NCBI RefSeq assembly: GCF_014202995.1
Contig: NZ_JACHIA010000001.1
Coordinates: forward strand, 558,001 to 622,000
DNA from: Longimicrobium terrae
GTDB taxonomy: Bacteria > Gemmatimonadota > Gemmatimonadetes > Longimicrobiales > Longimicrobiaceae
DNA length: 64,000 bases
Direction of reading: 5' to 3'
In this document: piece after piece, positions 42,037 to 50,844 of the stretch
Position numbering within the stretch: position 1 is the first letter of the stretch
Layout of the letters: the number at the start of each line of letters is the position of its first letter
Made by a program: the position numbers and the translations under genes
The notes under the pieces: generated by a model
Told to the model about the DNA's origin: nothing
Databases searched by the model: none
The model's input: the letters and a program-made list of their open reading frames with translations, nothing else

Positions 42037-42672
42037 ATGATCCAGCCTGCTCGTGGAGCCGCGCGCATCGCCGCCGTCATGATCGCGAGCGCCTGCATTG
42101 CGGCGTGCGGCCGGGGCGGGACTCGGGGTGCGGCCGGCGAGGCATGGGAGCAGGAGGCGGATTCGGCGGAATATGCGGTGACGTCCGCGCTGCTGCGCGA
42201 AAAGGTACTGGAGCCGGACCGGCCCTACGTGCTCATCCGCGACAGCACGGCCGCGGATCGTTTTCAGGATGGCGAGGACATCGTGAGGCAGACGTCGCGG
42301 AGCCTGCGTGTGCCCGCGTCGTTCGTGCGGAAGTGGGTGCGGCTCAATGCGCGCCGCCATCCGCTTCGCCCCGCCTTTGCGCTGGGACGCGACACACGGC
42401 TCATCACCCGCGGCGAAGAAGATTCGCTGACCACCGACACTGCGCGAGGTCCCATGGCGGACGAGGGCTGGAAGAAGTTCGCGGAGCGCCATCCCAAAGC
42501 CGCCGGAGTCGCGTGGGTTTCGCGCGTCGTGTTCACGCCGGATGGACGCACCGCGCTCGCCAGCTACGGAATGACCTGCGGATTCCTCTGCGGCCAGGGC
42601 GCAACCGTGCGGATGGACCGGGTGCGCGGCGAGTGGAAGGTGACGGCTTCCGCGACGACGTGGGTAAGCTGA
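42037..42672 (+). CDS. Tandem lipoprotein paralogue 2 (211 aa)
   Basis: Second copy of the family. The signal peptide ends in a lipobox IAAC. Matching blocks are SAEYAVTSALL, VLIRDST, RLNARRHPLRPAFALG, AGVAWVSRVVFTPDG, then MTCGFLCG and GEWKVTASATTWVS. It is closer to copy 3 than to copy 1 in the FTPDG region. ATG at 42037 is 56 nt after copy 1; a GTG at 42028 is possible. Confidence 0.75.
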   Translation: MIQPARGAARIAAVMIASACIAACGRGGTRGAAGEAWEQEADSAEYAVTSALLREKVLEPDRPYVLIRDSTAADRFQDGEDIVRQTSRSLRVPASFVRKWVRLNARRHPLRPAFALGRDTRLITRGEEDSLTTDTARGPMADEGWKKFAERHPKAAGVAWVSRVVFTPDGRTALASYGMTCGFLCGQGATVRMDRVRGEWKVTASATTWVS

Positions 42673-42756
42673 CGGCGGTTTCGGCGGACAGCCGGTCTGC
42701 TGCGCGATGACTGATGAATCCGAGGATCGACTCCCGTGCTGCCCAGGACCGTACCG

Positions 42757-43371
42757 ATGCCACGCCTTTGCCCCATGCTCGCCCTCGCGGCCGCGGCGCT
42801 GTCGATGAGCGCCTGCGAGGCGCGGACCGGGCCGGTGGGACGCTCGGCTACCGTCGCGAGCACGCCAGCCTCCGCATCTGCGGTGGGTCCGGCCGAGTAC
42901 GCGGTGCTTTCCGCGCTGCTCCGCGCCGAAGTCATCGACGAGGAGCGCTCGTATCTGCTGATCAGCGACAGCACGCAGAAACTGGAAGATTTCCGCGGGA
43001 CTCACACCCCAGAGGCGATCGCGACAAGGCTCCGGCTCCCGGTATCCGTCATCCACGAGTACAACCGGCTCAACGAACGGCACTATCCGCTGCGGCAAGC
43101 GTTCGCGCTCGGGAGCAGGACGGAGATGATGAGCGCTGCCGGCCTCGATTCCCTCAACGGGGAGAGATGGCAGGCGTTCGGCCGGCGCCACCCCGGCTCC
43201 GCGGGTGTCGCCCTTGTTTCGCGCGTGGCGTTCACGCCGGACGGAAAGACGGCGGTCGCCAGCTACACCGTGCTCTGCGGAGGCCTGTGCGGGACGTCCG
43301 CGCTCGTTCGGCTGGATCTGACCGACGGCGAATGGAAGGCGACTGCCTACGCGATGCAGTTAGTCAGTTGA
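42757..43371 (+). CDS. Tandem lipoprotein paralogue 3 (204 aa)
   Basis: Third copy. The signal peptide ends MSAC. Shared blocks are PAEYAVLSALL, LLISDST, YNRLNERHYPLRQAFALG, AGVALVSRVAFTPDG, VLCGGLCG and GEWKATAYAMQLVS. The ATG at 42757 with AGGA upstream is preferred to a GTG at 42736. Paired Cys in CGGLCG are conserved in all three copies and may form a disulphide. Confidence 0.75.
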   Translation: MPRLCPMLALAAAALSMSACEARTGPVGRSATVASTPASASAVGPAEYAVLSALLRAEVIDEERSYLLISDSTQKLEDFRGTHTPEAIATRLRLPVSVIHEYNRLNERHYPLRQAFALGSRTEMMSAAGLDSLNGERWQAFGRRHPGSAGVALVSRVAFTPDGKTAVASYTVLCGGLCGTSALVRLDLTDGEWKATAYAMQLVS

Positions 43372-43457
43372 TGCATGCCGTCGCGGGCTTGCGGGGCACG
43401 ATGCGGCGGGGCAGATTCCGGCGCTTCTGATTGCCGTCCATTCGCGGGAAAGCCTGC

Positions 43458-44036
43458 ATGGCCGCTGTGCCGCTGGTGGTGTTTTCTGACTTTGCGTGTC
43501 CGTTTTCGTACGTGACGGACGCGCAGGTGCGGCGCATGGAGCGGGACGGCGAGGTGCAGGTCACGCGGCTTGCGTACGAGTTGCACCCCGCGCCTGCGCC
43601 GCTTCCGGCCGTGGACTCCGGGTGGATGGAGGCGCTGCGGCCGCTGGCGGCGGAACTGGATCTGCCGCTGGCCGCGCCGGCCGTCCCGGTCCGCACGCGC
43701 AAGGCGCACGAGGCCGCGCTGTTCGCCGAGCACAAGGGCGTGGGGCCGCAGATGCGCGAGGCCATCTTTCGCGCGTACTTCGCGGAAGGGCGAGACATCG
43801 GCCGCATCGACGTGCTGGTGGACCTGGCGGTGGCGCTGGGGCTGGACCTGACGGAAACCAAGGTGGTGCTGGACGTGGACTCCGCATCCGGCCGCATCGA
43901 CGCCGAGCGGGAGGCCGCGGTGAACGCCGGGGTGACGGGCACGCCCACGCTGGTGGCGGGAACCGGGGATGAGGCGCGGTGGATCGTGGGCGCGCGGCCG
44001 TTCGGGGAACTGCGGGCGGAGATCCTGGGATCGTGA
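43458..44036 (+). CDS. DsbA family oxidoreductase, FrnE-like (192 aa)
   Basis: A thioredoxin fold with an inserted helical domain. The active-site region DFACPFSY has a single Cys (CPFS rather than CPxC), as in FrnE and polyketide-type DsbA homologues, and the cis-Pro loop is TGTPTLV. No signal peptide, so it is probably cytoplasmic and may act as an isomerase or glutathione-dependent enzyme. ATG at 43458. Same strand and cluster as the lipoproteins. Confidence 0.85.
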   Translation: MAAVPLVVFSDFACPFSYVTDAQVRRMERDGEVQVTRLAYELHPAPAPLPAVDSGWMEALRPLAAELDLPLAAPAVPVRTRKAHEAALFAEHKGVGPQMREAIFRAYFAEGRDIGRIDVLVDLAVALGLDLTETKVVLDVDSASGRIDAEREAAVNAGVTGTPTLVAGTGDEARWIVGARPFGELRAEILGS

Positions 44037-44079
44037 TTTCGCGGGGCGCACGTGCCCCATTGCACAGGAAATGAGAGCG

Positions 44080-44364
44080 ATGTCGGATTACGAGCGTTTG
44101 ACGGCGCTGTCCACCAGCGAGATCTGGGCGCGGACGGACGAGATCCTCACCACGCGCGGCGAGCTGGCCGCGAGCGCCGAGGGCCACCACAGCCGCACCT
44201 GGTCCGGCGCGGAGGGCACGGTGCATGTGGACATCCACCGCCACGGCCCGTCCGCGGTGGTCACCATCCGCACGGACCGGCTGCGCACGTCCAAGATCGA
44301 CGGCGTGGTCCGTCATCTGATGAACCAGCTTCCGTACCAGCCGGGCGATCCGGAGCGCGAGTAA
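44080..44364 (+). CDS. Hypothetical protein (94 aa)
   Basis: A small soluble protein with HHSRTWSGAEGTVHVDIHRHG, an alternating beta pattern, and DGVVRHLMNQLPYQPGD at the end. No family recognised. Two ATGs are possible (44071 and 44080); the latter has GGAAATGAGAG upstream. It ends the plus-strand cluster, with a terminator 25 nt after the stop. Confidence 0.6.
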   Translation: MSDYERLTALSTSEIWARTDEILTTRGELAASAEGHHSRTWSGAEGTVHVDIHRHGPSAVVTIRTDRLRTSKIDGVVRHLMNQLPYQPGDPERE

Positions 44365-44389
44365 TCGCCCGTACGTAAACGACAAGAGA

Positions 44390-44424
44390 AAGGCCGGCCC
44401 CGTTCGCGGAAGCCGGCCTTTTTG
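44390..44424 (+). terminator. Rho-independent terminator of the lipoprotein cluster
   Basis: Arms AAGGCCGGC and GCCGGCCTT with a 13-nt loop and a TTTTT run. Confidence 0.85.
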
Positions 44425-44449
44425 TGGTTCGAACCCAGACGACAAACAT

Positions 44450-44509
44450 CACGCAGAGCAGCAGAGGAGCAGAGGACCGCTTTTCTCTGCTCCTCTGCTG
44501 CTCTGCGTG
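44450..44509. repeat. Long inverted repeat, copy 2
   Basis: A perfect 25-bp inverted repeat (44450-44474 with 44485-44509) of the CACGCAGAGCAGCAGAGGAG type and a 10-nt loop. It lies between convergent genes, and its arms match copy 1 at 30631-30732. Confidence 0.9.
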
Positions 44510-44522
44510 AGACCGTTGTTTC

Positions 44523-45668
44523 TCAGTCCGCCGTCGCGAGGACGAGGTGGACGGGGATGCCGCCGTTGCTGGTGCGGAACACTTCGCGAAAGGGCAGCCC
44601 CACGTGCCCCTCCAGCTGCTTGTCGGCGGAAAGCAGGCCCAGGGTGTAGCCCGGCGCGCGCTCCACCAGCGTGCGCCCCATGACGGCATACAGGTTCCGC
44701 AGCGGCTCGCGCTCGCCCACGCGCACGCCGTACGGCGGGTTGCAGAGGATGATTCCCGCCTCAGCGGGCGGCTCGATTGCCGACAGCGAGCGCACGCTGA
44801 AGCCGATGTCCACACCCACGCCCGCGCGCTCCGCGTTGGCGATGGAGGCTTGGATGCCGCCCGCGTCGCGGTCCGAGCCGAGGATGGGCGCCGGGGCAGA
44901 CGGCAGGATCTCGCCGCGCGCGCGGTCCACCGCGGCGGACCAGGCGGCCGCGTCAAAGTCCGGCCAGGCGGAAAAGGCGTAGGCTCGCGGCTCCCGAGAC
45001 GCCATCGCCAGCCCCGGAACGATGCCGCGCGCCATCAGCGCCGCCTCGATGGCGATGGTGCCCGAGCCGCACATGGGATCGATGAGTGGCGTGCGCGTAT
45101 CCCACCTGCTGCCCAGGAGCATGGCGGCGGCGAGCGTTTCGCGCAGGGGCGCCTTGGCGAGCGCCTGCCGGTAGCCGCGCAGGTGCAGCAACGCGCCCGA
45201 GCTGTCCGCGCTGATCACGCACCAGTCGCGCACGAAACGGACGATGAAGAGCTGCGCGTCCGCGGCGACGTCGGCCTCGTCATCCGCCACCGTTCCCCCC
45301 TCCACCTGCCCCACCGCGCGGGCGATGGCGTCCAGCAGCCGCTGCGCGATGGCGCCCTCATGGTACAGCTTGGACTTGCGGCTGGTGACGCGCAGCCGCA
45401 CCTGCCCGCCGGGCGCGATCCAGCGGGCCCAGGGCACCTTGCGGGCGTGGCGCTCCAGCTCAAAGAAGGTGCGCGCGCGGAAGCGGGCCGCGCGCACCAC
45501 CACGCGGCTGGCGGTGCGCAGGCGCAGGTTGGCCTCGTGCATCTGCTCGGCGGGGCCGGTCCACGCCACGCCGCCCGGCTCCACCACGCCCTCGATGCCC
45601 AGGGCCCGCAGTTCGGCTGCGGCGAGCGGCTCCAGGCCGGGGGCGGTGATGGCGAAAAGATCCAACAT
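44523..45668 (-). CDS. THUMP-domain RNA methyltransferase, RlmL-like (381 aa)
   Basis: An N-terminal THUMP RNA-binding domain (residues 1-165; FAITAPGLEPLAAAELRALG) is followed by a class I methyltransferase domain with DPMCGSGTIAIEAALMARG (about 196) and the base-flipping NPPYGVRVGE (about 305). This matches RlmL-type enzymes that make N2-methylguanosine in 23S rRNA. It is shorter than two-domain E. coli RlmL, as it lacks the second methyltransferase. ATG at 45668 abuts a 7-mer repeat array. Confidence 0.9.
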   Translation of the reverse strand: MLDLFAITAPGLEPLAAAELRALGIEGVVEPGGVAWTGPAEQMHEANLRLRTASRVVVRAARFRARTFFELERHARKVPWARWIAPGGQVRLRVTSRKSKLYHEGAIAQRLLDAIARAVGQVEGGTVADDEADVAADAQLFIVRFVRDWCVISADSSGALLHLRGYRQALAKAPLRETLAAAMLLGSRWDTRTPLIDPMCGSGTIAIEAALMARGIVPGLAMASREPRAYAFSAWPDFDAAAWSAAVDRARGEILPSAPAPILGSDRDAGGIQASIANAERAGVGVDIGFSVRSLSAIEPPAEAGIILCNPPYGVRVGEREPLRNLYAVMGRTLVERAPGYTLGLLSADKQLEGHVGLPFREVFRTSNGGIPVHLVLATAD

Positions 45669-45705
45669 CGAGGGAATAGGGAATGGGGAATAGGGAATAG
45701 GAGGT
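45669..45705. repeat. 7-bp tandem repeat array
   Basis: About five units of GGGAATA/GGGAATG directly upstream of the THUMP methyltransferase gene, occupying its promoter or leader. The complementary array is at 46342-46393. Confidence 0.85.
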
Positions 45706-45810
45706 TTGGCGCGGCGGCGGCGGCGCGGGCTCCCCGGCTGTCTGGGTCGATCCACAAAAAGCGAACCGCCGGAGCCAGCGCTCCGACGGCGAGTTCATCG
45801 AACAGGACGC

Positions 45811-46327
45811 CCTCACCCCGCGTGCTTCGCACGACGACCCTCTCCCACGAACGGATGTGGGAGAGGGAGCACACGGCAACGGCGGGTCGGTGCGGGCGAC
45901 GGGCTTCGGTGAGCGTCCCCGGCCTCGCAGGCCCCTCCCCCGGCCCCTCCCCGTGCAAACTGCGCACGGAGAGGGGAGAACTGCAACTCATCTCGCCCAA
46001 CAAGGTACCGAGCGGCCGGATGGGGCCCCCTGCCCCAACCCCCTCCACCCGCTCCGCGGGAGAGGGGGAGCCGTTCGGCGCGGGGGCGGGCTTCGGCTCG
46101 CGCACGCGGTTTCGATGCAGTTGAAGCCCCGAACCGGACGCGCAAGCGGCCGGTGTCGGGGGTTCCCGCTGTCTGAGCGGCGGATTCATTCGCTCCAGAC
46201 ACGCGCCGCGGGATCCAGACTTCGCCCCACGCACCGAAGCATCCGCCTCCCCAACCCTCCCCCAGTCTTTTTTGGGGGAGGGTGGGCGAGTAGTACGAGC
46301 CCGGGTGGGCCGCCCGCGAACTCCGCC
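45811..46327. repeat. Composite hairpin repeat, block 5 (A-B-C-D-E)
   Basis: A full set in the same order as block 1: A 45811-45875, B about 45929-45980, C variant about 46023-46073, D 46120-46195, E 46252-46327. No gene is seen in 45706-46393. Confidence 0.92.
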
Positions 46328-46341
46328 CCCGCTCCGATTTC

Positions 46342-46393
46342 TATTCCCTACTCCCTATTCCCTACTCCCTATTCCCTATTCCCTACTCCCGCC
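46342..46393. repeat. 7-bp tandem repeat array
   Basis: Seven units of CTATTCC/CTACTCC immediately follow the stop of the sigma-54 activator gene. Confidence 0.88.
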
Positions 46394-48025
46394 CTACTCC
46401 TCGATCCCGTACTCCTTCAACTTCCGGTACAGCGTCCGCTCCCCCATCCCCAGCATTTCCGCCGCGCGCCGCCGGTTGCCGCGGCTGTGCAGCAGCGCCG
46501 CCGTAATCGCCTCGCGCTCCATCTGCGTGATGGTCATCCCCGGACGGAAAACGATCGTGCCCTCCTCGCGCGGGGGCGGCTCGGGCTCGTGCGGCACGGT
46601 TTCCACCGCGACGGGAAGGCCGATGGGAATGGGCTGGTAGCCGCCGAACGGCAGCGGGCCGGAAGGGATCGATCCGCCCTCGTGCTGGCGGGAACGGTAC
46701 ACCTCGAACTCCCGCCGCAGGTCCTCCATGTCCACCCGCAGATCAAACAGCGTCCGCAGGATGAACTCCATCTCCGGCGACGGCGCCGCGGGAAGAAAGC
46801 TGCCTCCGCCGTTCAGCTGCGACGCGCCGCTGTTCAGCTGGGCCGCGCCGCTGCTCACCTGCGGCTGCGGGGTGACGGGAACCGGAAGGAGCGAGTCGCG
46901 GCGGCGGTAGCGCACGTCCGCCGGAATGTCTTCCGGGCGAATGACGCGGCCGGGCGCCAGCACCACCATGCTTTCCACCAGGTTGCGCAGCTCGCGCACG
47001 TTTCCCGGCCAGTCGTAGTCGATCAGAATCTGCAGCGCCTGTGGATCGATCCCCACGAACGAACGGTCGTGCTCCGCGCTGAACTGCTGAATGAACCGGT
47101 CAATGAGCCGCTGAATGTCCTCGCGCCGCGCGCGCAGGGGCGGCAGATCGATCCGCAGCACGTTCAGGCGGTGATACAGATCGCGCCGGAAGTGGCCCAG
47201 CTGCACTTGGTCGCGCAGGTCGCGGTTGGTGGCGGCAACCACGCGCACGTCCACGCGGATGCTTTCCTCGCCGCCCACCCGGCGAAACTCCCGCTCCTCC
47301 AGCACGCGCAGCAGCTTGGTCTGCGTGCCGGCAGGCATTTCGCCCAGTTCGTCCAGAAAGATGGTGCCGCCGTTGGCCAGCTCAAAAAAGCCCTTGCGGC
47401 GGTCCGTGGCGCCGGTGAACGAGCCCTTTTCGTGGCCGAACAGCTCGCTTTCCAGAAGCGTGTCCGGCAACGCGGCCACGTTGACGGCGATGAACGGCCG
47501 GTGCCGCCGCGGCGACAGCGCGTGAATGCCGCGCGCCACCAGTTCCTTGCCCGTTCCGCTTTCCCCCAGGATCAGCGCGGTGGAGTTGACCGGAGCAATC
47601 TGAACGATGCGCTCCAGCACCTCTTCCATCGCCTCGGTGTCGCCGACGATGCCGGTGATTTCCCGCAGTTCCTCGCGCTGCACCAGCCGTTTTCCGACAA
47701 GCGCGACCTCATCCGCCTCGATCGGCTTGGGAAAGCACTCGCTGAGCCCCAGCTGGCGGCAGATGTCGCGCCCCGTGGGCTCCGTCGGCTCGGTGAGACC
47801 GATGACCGGCAGCCGCCCCCGCTCGCGCGCCGCGGTGATGAGCGCACGGGCGCGCCGCTCCCGCAGCCCGCCGGTGATCACCACCAGCACCGGCTCGGCG
47901 AGCGCGTCGGACAGGCTCTCGCCCGGGGCCAGCAGCTCCACGCGAAGCTGCTGCGCCTCGAACGCGGCCCGCAGACGGACCGCGGGCTCCAGGTCGTCGG
48001 TGGTGATGAGTACGGCTTCCGCCAC
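46394..48025 (-). CDS. Sigma-54-dependent activator with degenerate receiver (543 aa)
   Basis: The N-terminal 115 residues have a receiver-like pattern with the acidic pair and switch Lys (FPKPIEADEV) but no phospho-acceptor Asp: the expected strand reads VLVVITGG. An AAA+ domain follows with GESGTGKE, GSFTGA instead of GAFTGA, and TIFLDELGE. A 120-residue Pro/Ser-rich linker (about 390-500) leads to a Fis-type helix-turn-helix (RRRAAEMLGMGERTLYRKL). It should activate sigma-54 promoters independently of phosphorylation. Confidence 0.92.
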   Translation of the reverse strand: MAEAVLITTDDLEPAVRLRAAFEAQQLRVELLAPGESLSDALAEPVLVVITGGLRERRARALITAARERGRLPVIGLTEPTEPTGRDICRQLGLSECFPKPIEADEVALVGKRLVQREELREITGIVGDTEAMEEVLERIVQIAPVNSTALILGESGTGKELVARGIHALSPRRHRPFIAVNVAALPDTLLESELFGHEKGSFTGATDRRKGFFELANGGTIFLDELGEMPAGTQTKLLRVLEEREFRRVGGEESIRVDVRVVAATNRDLRDQVQLGHFRRDLYHRLNVLRIDLPPLRARREDIQRLIDRFIQQFSAEHDRSFVGIDPQALQILIDYDWPGNVRELRNLVESMVVLAPGRVIRPEDIPADVRYRRRDSLLPVPVTPQPQVSSGAAQLNSGASQLNGGGSFLPAAPSPEMEFILRTLFDLRVDMEDLRREFEVYRSRQHEGGSIPSGPLPFGGYQPIPIGLPVAVETVPHEPEPPPREEGTIVFRPGMTITQMEREAITAALLHSRGNRRRAAEMLGMGERTLYRKLKEYGIEE

Positions 48026-48061
48026 GATCGGGGACAGTGCGGTATGCGGGGTTCAGGGATG

Positions 48062-48175
48062 GAAGAAGAAAGCGCCCAGTGCCAAGTCCCAAGTGCCCAG
48101 ATGGACGACTCAACCCCCGTCGTTTCTGATCTGCACTGGGCACCGGGCACTTTTCGCACTGGGCACTTTCCTTCA
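48062..48175. repeat. 7-bp tandem repeats upstream of the sigma-54 activator
   Basis: Units like GTGCCAAGT, GTGCCCA and GGGCACT occur between gcvT and the activator gene. It is the same heptamer family as at the window start and in the paa operon. Confidence 0.75.
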
Positions 48176-49288
48176 GTCCTTGCGGACCGTGCCTTCCTTG
48201 TGGAACGGCGGGCGAACGACCTCCGCCGGGATCGCCTGGCCGCGGATCACGATGCCGATCTCCGTGCCCGGCTTGGCCGAGGCGGCGGGGACGTACGCCA
48301 TCCCGATTCCGTCACCCAGCGTGGGGCTCACGGTGCCGCTGGTCACGATTCCCGCTTCAGCGCCATCCACCGACACCGGGTAGCCGTGGCGCGGAAAGCC
48401 GCGCTCCTTGAGGCGGAAGCCGACCAGCTTGCGCTTCGGCCCCTCCGCCTTGACGGCGAGCACGGAGTCGCGGCCCACGAAGTCGCCCTTGTCCGGCTTC
48501 ACCACCCAGCCCAGGCCGGCTTCCAGCGGCGACGTATCCTCATCCAGGTCGTTGCCGTACAGGGCGTAGCCCATCTCCAGCCGCAGCGAGTCTCGGCAGC
48601 CCAGGCCGGCGGGAAGCAGGCCGTCTTCGCCGCCCGCTTCCAGCAGGCGCCGCCACAACCGGGGCGCATCCGCCGCCGCCACGTACAGCTCGAAGCCGTC
48701 TTCGCCCGTGTAGCCGGTGCGGCTGATGGTGGCGTGCACCCCGTCCACCTCGCCCTCCGCGAAGCGGTAGTAGCGGATGGCGTCCAGGTCCGCGCCCGTC
48801 AGCCGGCTCAGAATTTCCTGCGCGCGCGGGCCCTGCAGCGCCAGCAGCGCGATGTCGTCCGTGCGGTCCGTGAGCTCCACGCCGAACTGATCGGCGAACT
48901 GCGACACCCAGCGCCAGTCCTTGTCCTTGTTGGCGCCGTTGACGACGAGCATGTACCGGTCGGTATAGCGGTACACGATCAGGTCGTCCAGCAGCTTGCC
49001 CTCGTGGTTGAGGAGGGTGCTGTACTGCGCCTGGCCGACTTCCAGCTTCGATGCGTCGTTGGTGGACACGTGCTGCACGAAGTCCAGCGCCCGCTCGCCA
49101 CGCACGTCGAACTCGCCCATGTGCGACACGTCAAACAGCCCCGCCGCGCGCCGCACCGCGTGGTGCTCGGCCGTGATGCCGGAGGGGTACTGCACCGGCA
49201 TCTCATACCCCGCGAACGGGACGAGCTTGGCGTTGAGCGCGGCGTGTTCGCCGTGCAGCGGGGTGCGCAGAAGGGGTGCCTCGGCCAT
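48173..49288 (-). CDS. gcvT: Glycine cleavage system T protein, aminomethyltransferase (371 aa)
   Basis: Transfers the methylene group from the aminomethyl-lipoyl H protein to tetrahydrofolate, releasing ammonia. Clear GcvT features: LFDVSHMGEFDVRG, the folate-site region SRTGYTGEDGFELY, and RDSLRLEMGYALYGNDLDE, with family length. The ATG at 49288 starts MAEAPLLRTPLHGEH; an ATG three codons upstream (49297) is equally possible. gcvH and gcvP are not adjacent, and I see no glycine riboswitch upstream. Confidence 0.95.
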   Translation of the reverse strand: MAEAPLLRTPLHGEHAALNAKLVPFAGYEMPVQYPSGITAEHHAVRRAAGLFDVSHMGEFDVRGERALDFVQHVSTNDASKLEVGQAQYSTLLNHEGKLLDDLIVYRYTDRYMLVVNGANKDKDWRWVSQFADQFGVELTDRTDDIALLALQGPRAQEILSRLTGADLDAIRYYRFAEGEVDGVHATISRTGYTGEDGFELYVAAADAPRLWRRLLEAGGEDGLLPAGLGCRDSLRLEMGYALYGNDLDEDTSPLEAGLGWVVKPDKGDFVGRDSVLAVKAEGPKRKLVGFRLKERGFPRHGYPVSVDGAEAGIVTSGTVSPTLGDGIGMAYVPAASAKPGTEIGIVIRGQAIPAEVVRPPFHKEGTVRKD

Positions 49289-49479
49289 CGCGTGCATCGG
49301 GGTGCGGGTGCTTGCTCCGGGTCAGAAGTCTGCCAATCTAGCATGCCCGGACCGCACGGGCGAGGGTTTCGGTGCGGGATGGGGGGTGCGGGTGGATGCG
49401 TGGCGGAGGTGATCATGGATGCCAGGGACACACCGGTTCGGTGCTCCACGGAGATCACGGCGTGCGATCCGGGCTTCGG

Positions 49480-49746
49480 GGCCCCTCCCCCGGCCCCTCC
49501 CCGTGCAAACAGACGCACGGAGAGGGGAGAACGGAAGATCAGTGTGCTTCGGATGGTTTGGCTCGGCCGCAGGCAGCCCTCACCCCCCGGCCCCCTCTCC
49601 CGCAAGCGGGAGAGGGGGAGACCTGAGCACGGGAGCGGGCGGTGGTGCAGGTCGCGCAGCATGAGGCAGTTGAAGCCCCGATCGTGGACGCGACAGCGGC
49701 CGCGAGTCGGGGGTTCCCGCTGTTTGAGCGGCGGATTCATCCGCTC
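49480..49746. repeat. Composite hairpin repeat, block 6 (B-C-D)
   Basis: B 49480-49532, C 49576-49622 and D 49669-49746. The D copy has CGCGAGTCGG in place of CGGTGTCGG. Otherwise 49289-49819 shows no supported element. Confidence 0.88.
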
Positions 49747-49819
49747 AGGATACCTCGCCGCCGGCACTGATTCCAGGCAATTTCGGCATTGTCGTTTGAT
49801 CAACGCGCGGCGGAGAAGC

Positions 49820-49861
49820 AAAAAACCGGGGGAGGACGCGATGCAGCGTCTTCCCCCGGTC
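49820..49861 (-). terminator. Rho-independent terminator of the 96-aa gene
   Basis: A 15-bp stem ACCGGGGGAGGACGC with a 6-nt loop. On the minus strand it is followed by TTTTTT. Confidence 0.88.
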
Positions 49862-49882
49862 TCTGTTACCTGCGCACGATGG

Positions 49883-50173
49883 TTACCGCGTGTGGGCCAC
49901 CTCGCGAAAGCGGTCGCGCTCGCGCTGCGGAAAGAGCGCCAGCAGGCGCGGACGGCGGCGGCGCTCCCGCTGCTCGCGCGTGGCCAGGACGCGCGTGGCG
50001 GCCTTGGCGGGCTGGGTGGCGCGTAGCCAGCGGTCCGCAAAGCTGTGCAGGCGAACGACGCGCCAGTCGTGGCCCGTGCGCCAGATGACGTAGTGGCGGC
50101 CGGTCTGGTCGACCATGCGCAACGCGGCTTCCTCCGCCAGACTTCGGGCGAGGTAGCGGTGCTTCTGAGACAT
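49883..50173 (-). CDS. Small basic hypothetical protein (96 aa)
   Basis: A polar protein with LARSLAEEAALRMVDQTGRHY near the N-terminus and a strongly basic stretch EQRERRRRPRLL near the C-terminus, followed by FPQRERDRFREV. No domain recognised. The perfectly placed terminator 22 nt after the stop supports it as a gene. ATG at 50173. Confidence 0.6.
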   Translation of the reverse strand: MSQKHRYLARSLAEEAALRMVDQTGRHYVIWRTGHDWRVVRLHSFADRWLRATQPAKAATRVLATREQRERRRRPRLLALFPQRERDRFREVAHTR

Positions 50174-50497
50174 CGGATGGTGCGGGGATCAAGCAGAAGA
50201 GAGGCCCGAAGCGAGTCGCCGGGTCGCAAGCAATCTCGCGCATTTTTCGGCGTCCGCAAGCGGAACGAGTGTCCATTCCGGGCTGCTCCGGACCGGCGTT
50301 GCAGCTGGATGGAAATTCGGGATTTTGTCACTCGGAGAAACATGCGGACATTGCGCTCCCGGAGGGCCCGCTATGTCGATCACCGCAAATCAGTTATGAC
50401 GATGTCCGGGCGGGAGGCCGGACACGAGCGGTGCCGATCCGCGGGGACAGGCGACACTCTGATGCAGCCGGCCCGGTCGAGGCGCATTCGGATAGGC

Positions 50498-50742
50498 CCC
50501 CTCCCCCCAGCCCCCTCCACCCGCTCCGCGGGAGAGGGGGAGCCGGGCGGTGCGGACGACAGGTTCGGCGCGCGTCCGGCACCTCGCGGGCCCCTCCCCC
50601 GGCCCTCCCCGTGCAAACAGACGCACGGAGAGGGAGAATTCACACCGGGATCCGTGGACTCGTGCGGTCGAAGCCCCGAACCGGACGCGCCAGCGGCCGG
50701 TGTCGGGGCTTCCCGCTGTTTGAGCGGCGGATTCATTCGCTC
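50498..50742. repeat. Composite hairpin repeat, block 7 (C-B-D)
   Basis: C variant 50498-50544, B about 50586-50637 and D 50667-50742. The order differs from blocks 1 and 5, showing that modules shuffle. No gene is visible in 50174-50844. Confidence 0.88.
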
Positions 50743-50844
50743 AAGATACTCGCCGCCACGCCCGATTCCGCCGCCCGCAGCCCATCCCTCGCCAGCGGTT
50801 CGTGGCGGGGCGTCCCAGTGAGCATCAACCGATCAGGACCCGCC

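Noticed and set aside
49289-49400. Glycine riboswitch upstream of gcvT
   Set aside because: I could not find the paired aptamer motifs in the 110 bp before the gene; the region runs straight into repeat modules.
45857-50026. A 1,389-codon plus-strand open frame spanning several loci
   Set aside because: It runs antisense through the sigma-54 activator and gcvT and through repeat blocks. At this GC content stop codons are rare in shadow frames, and the real genes on the other strand have full domain content.
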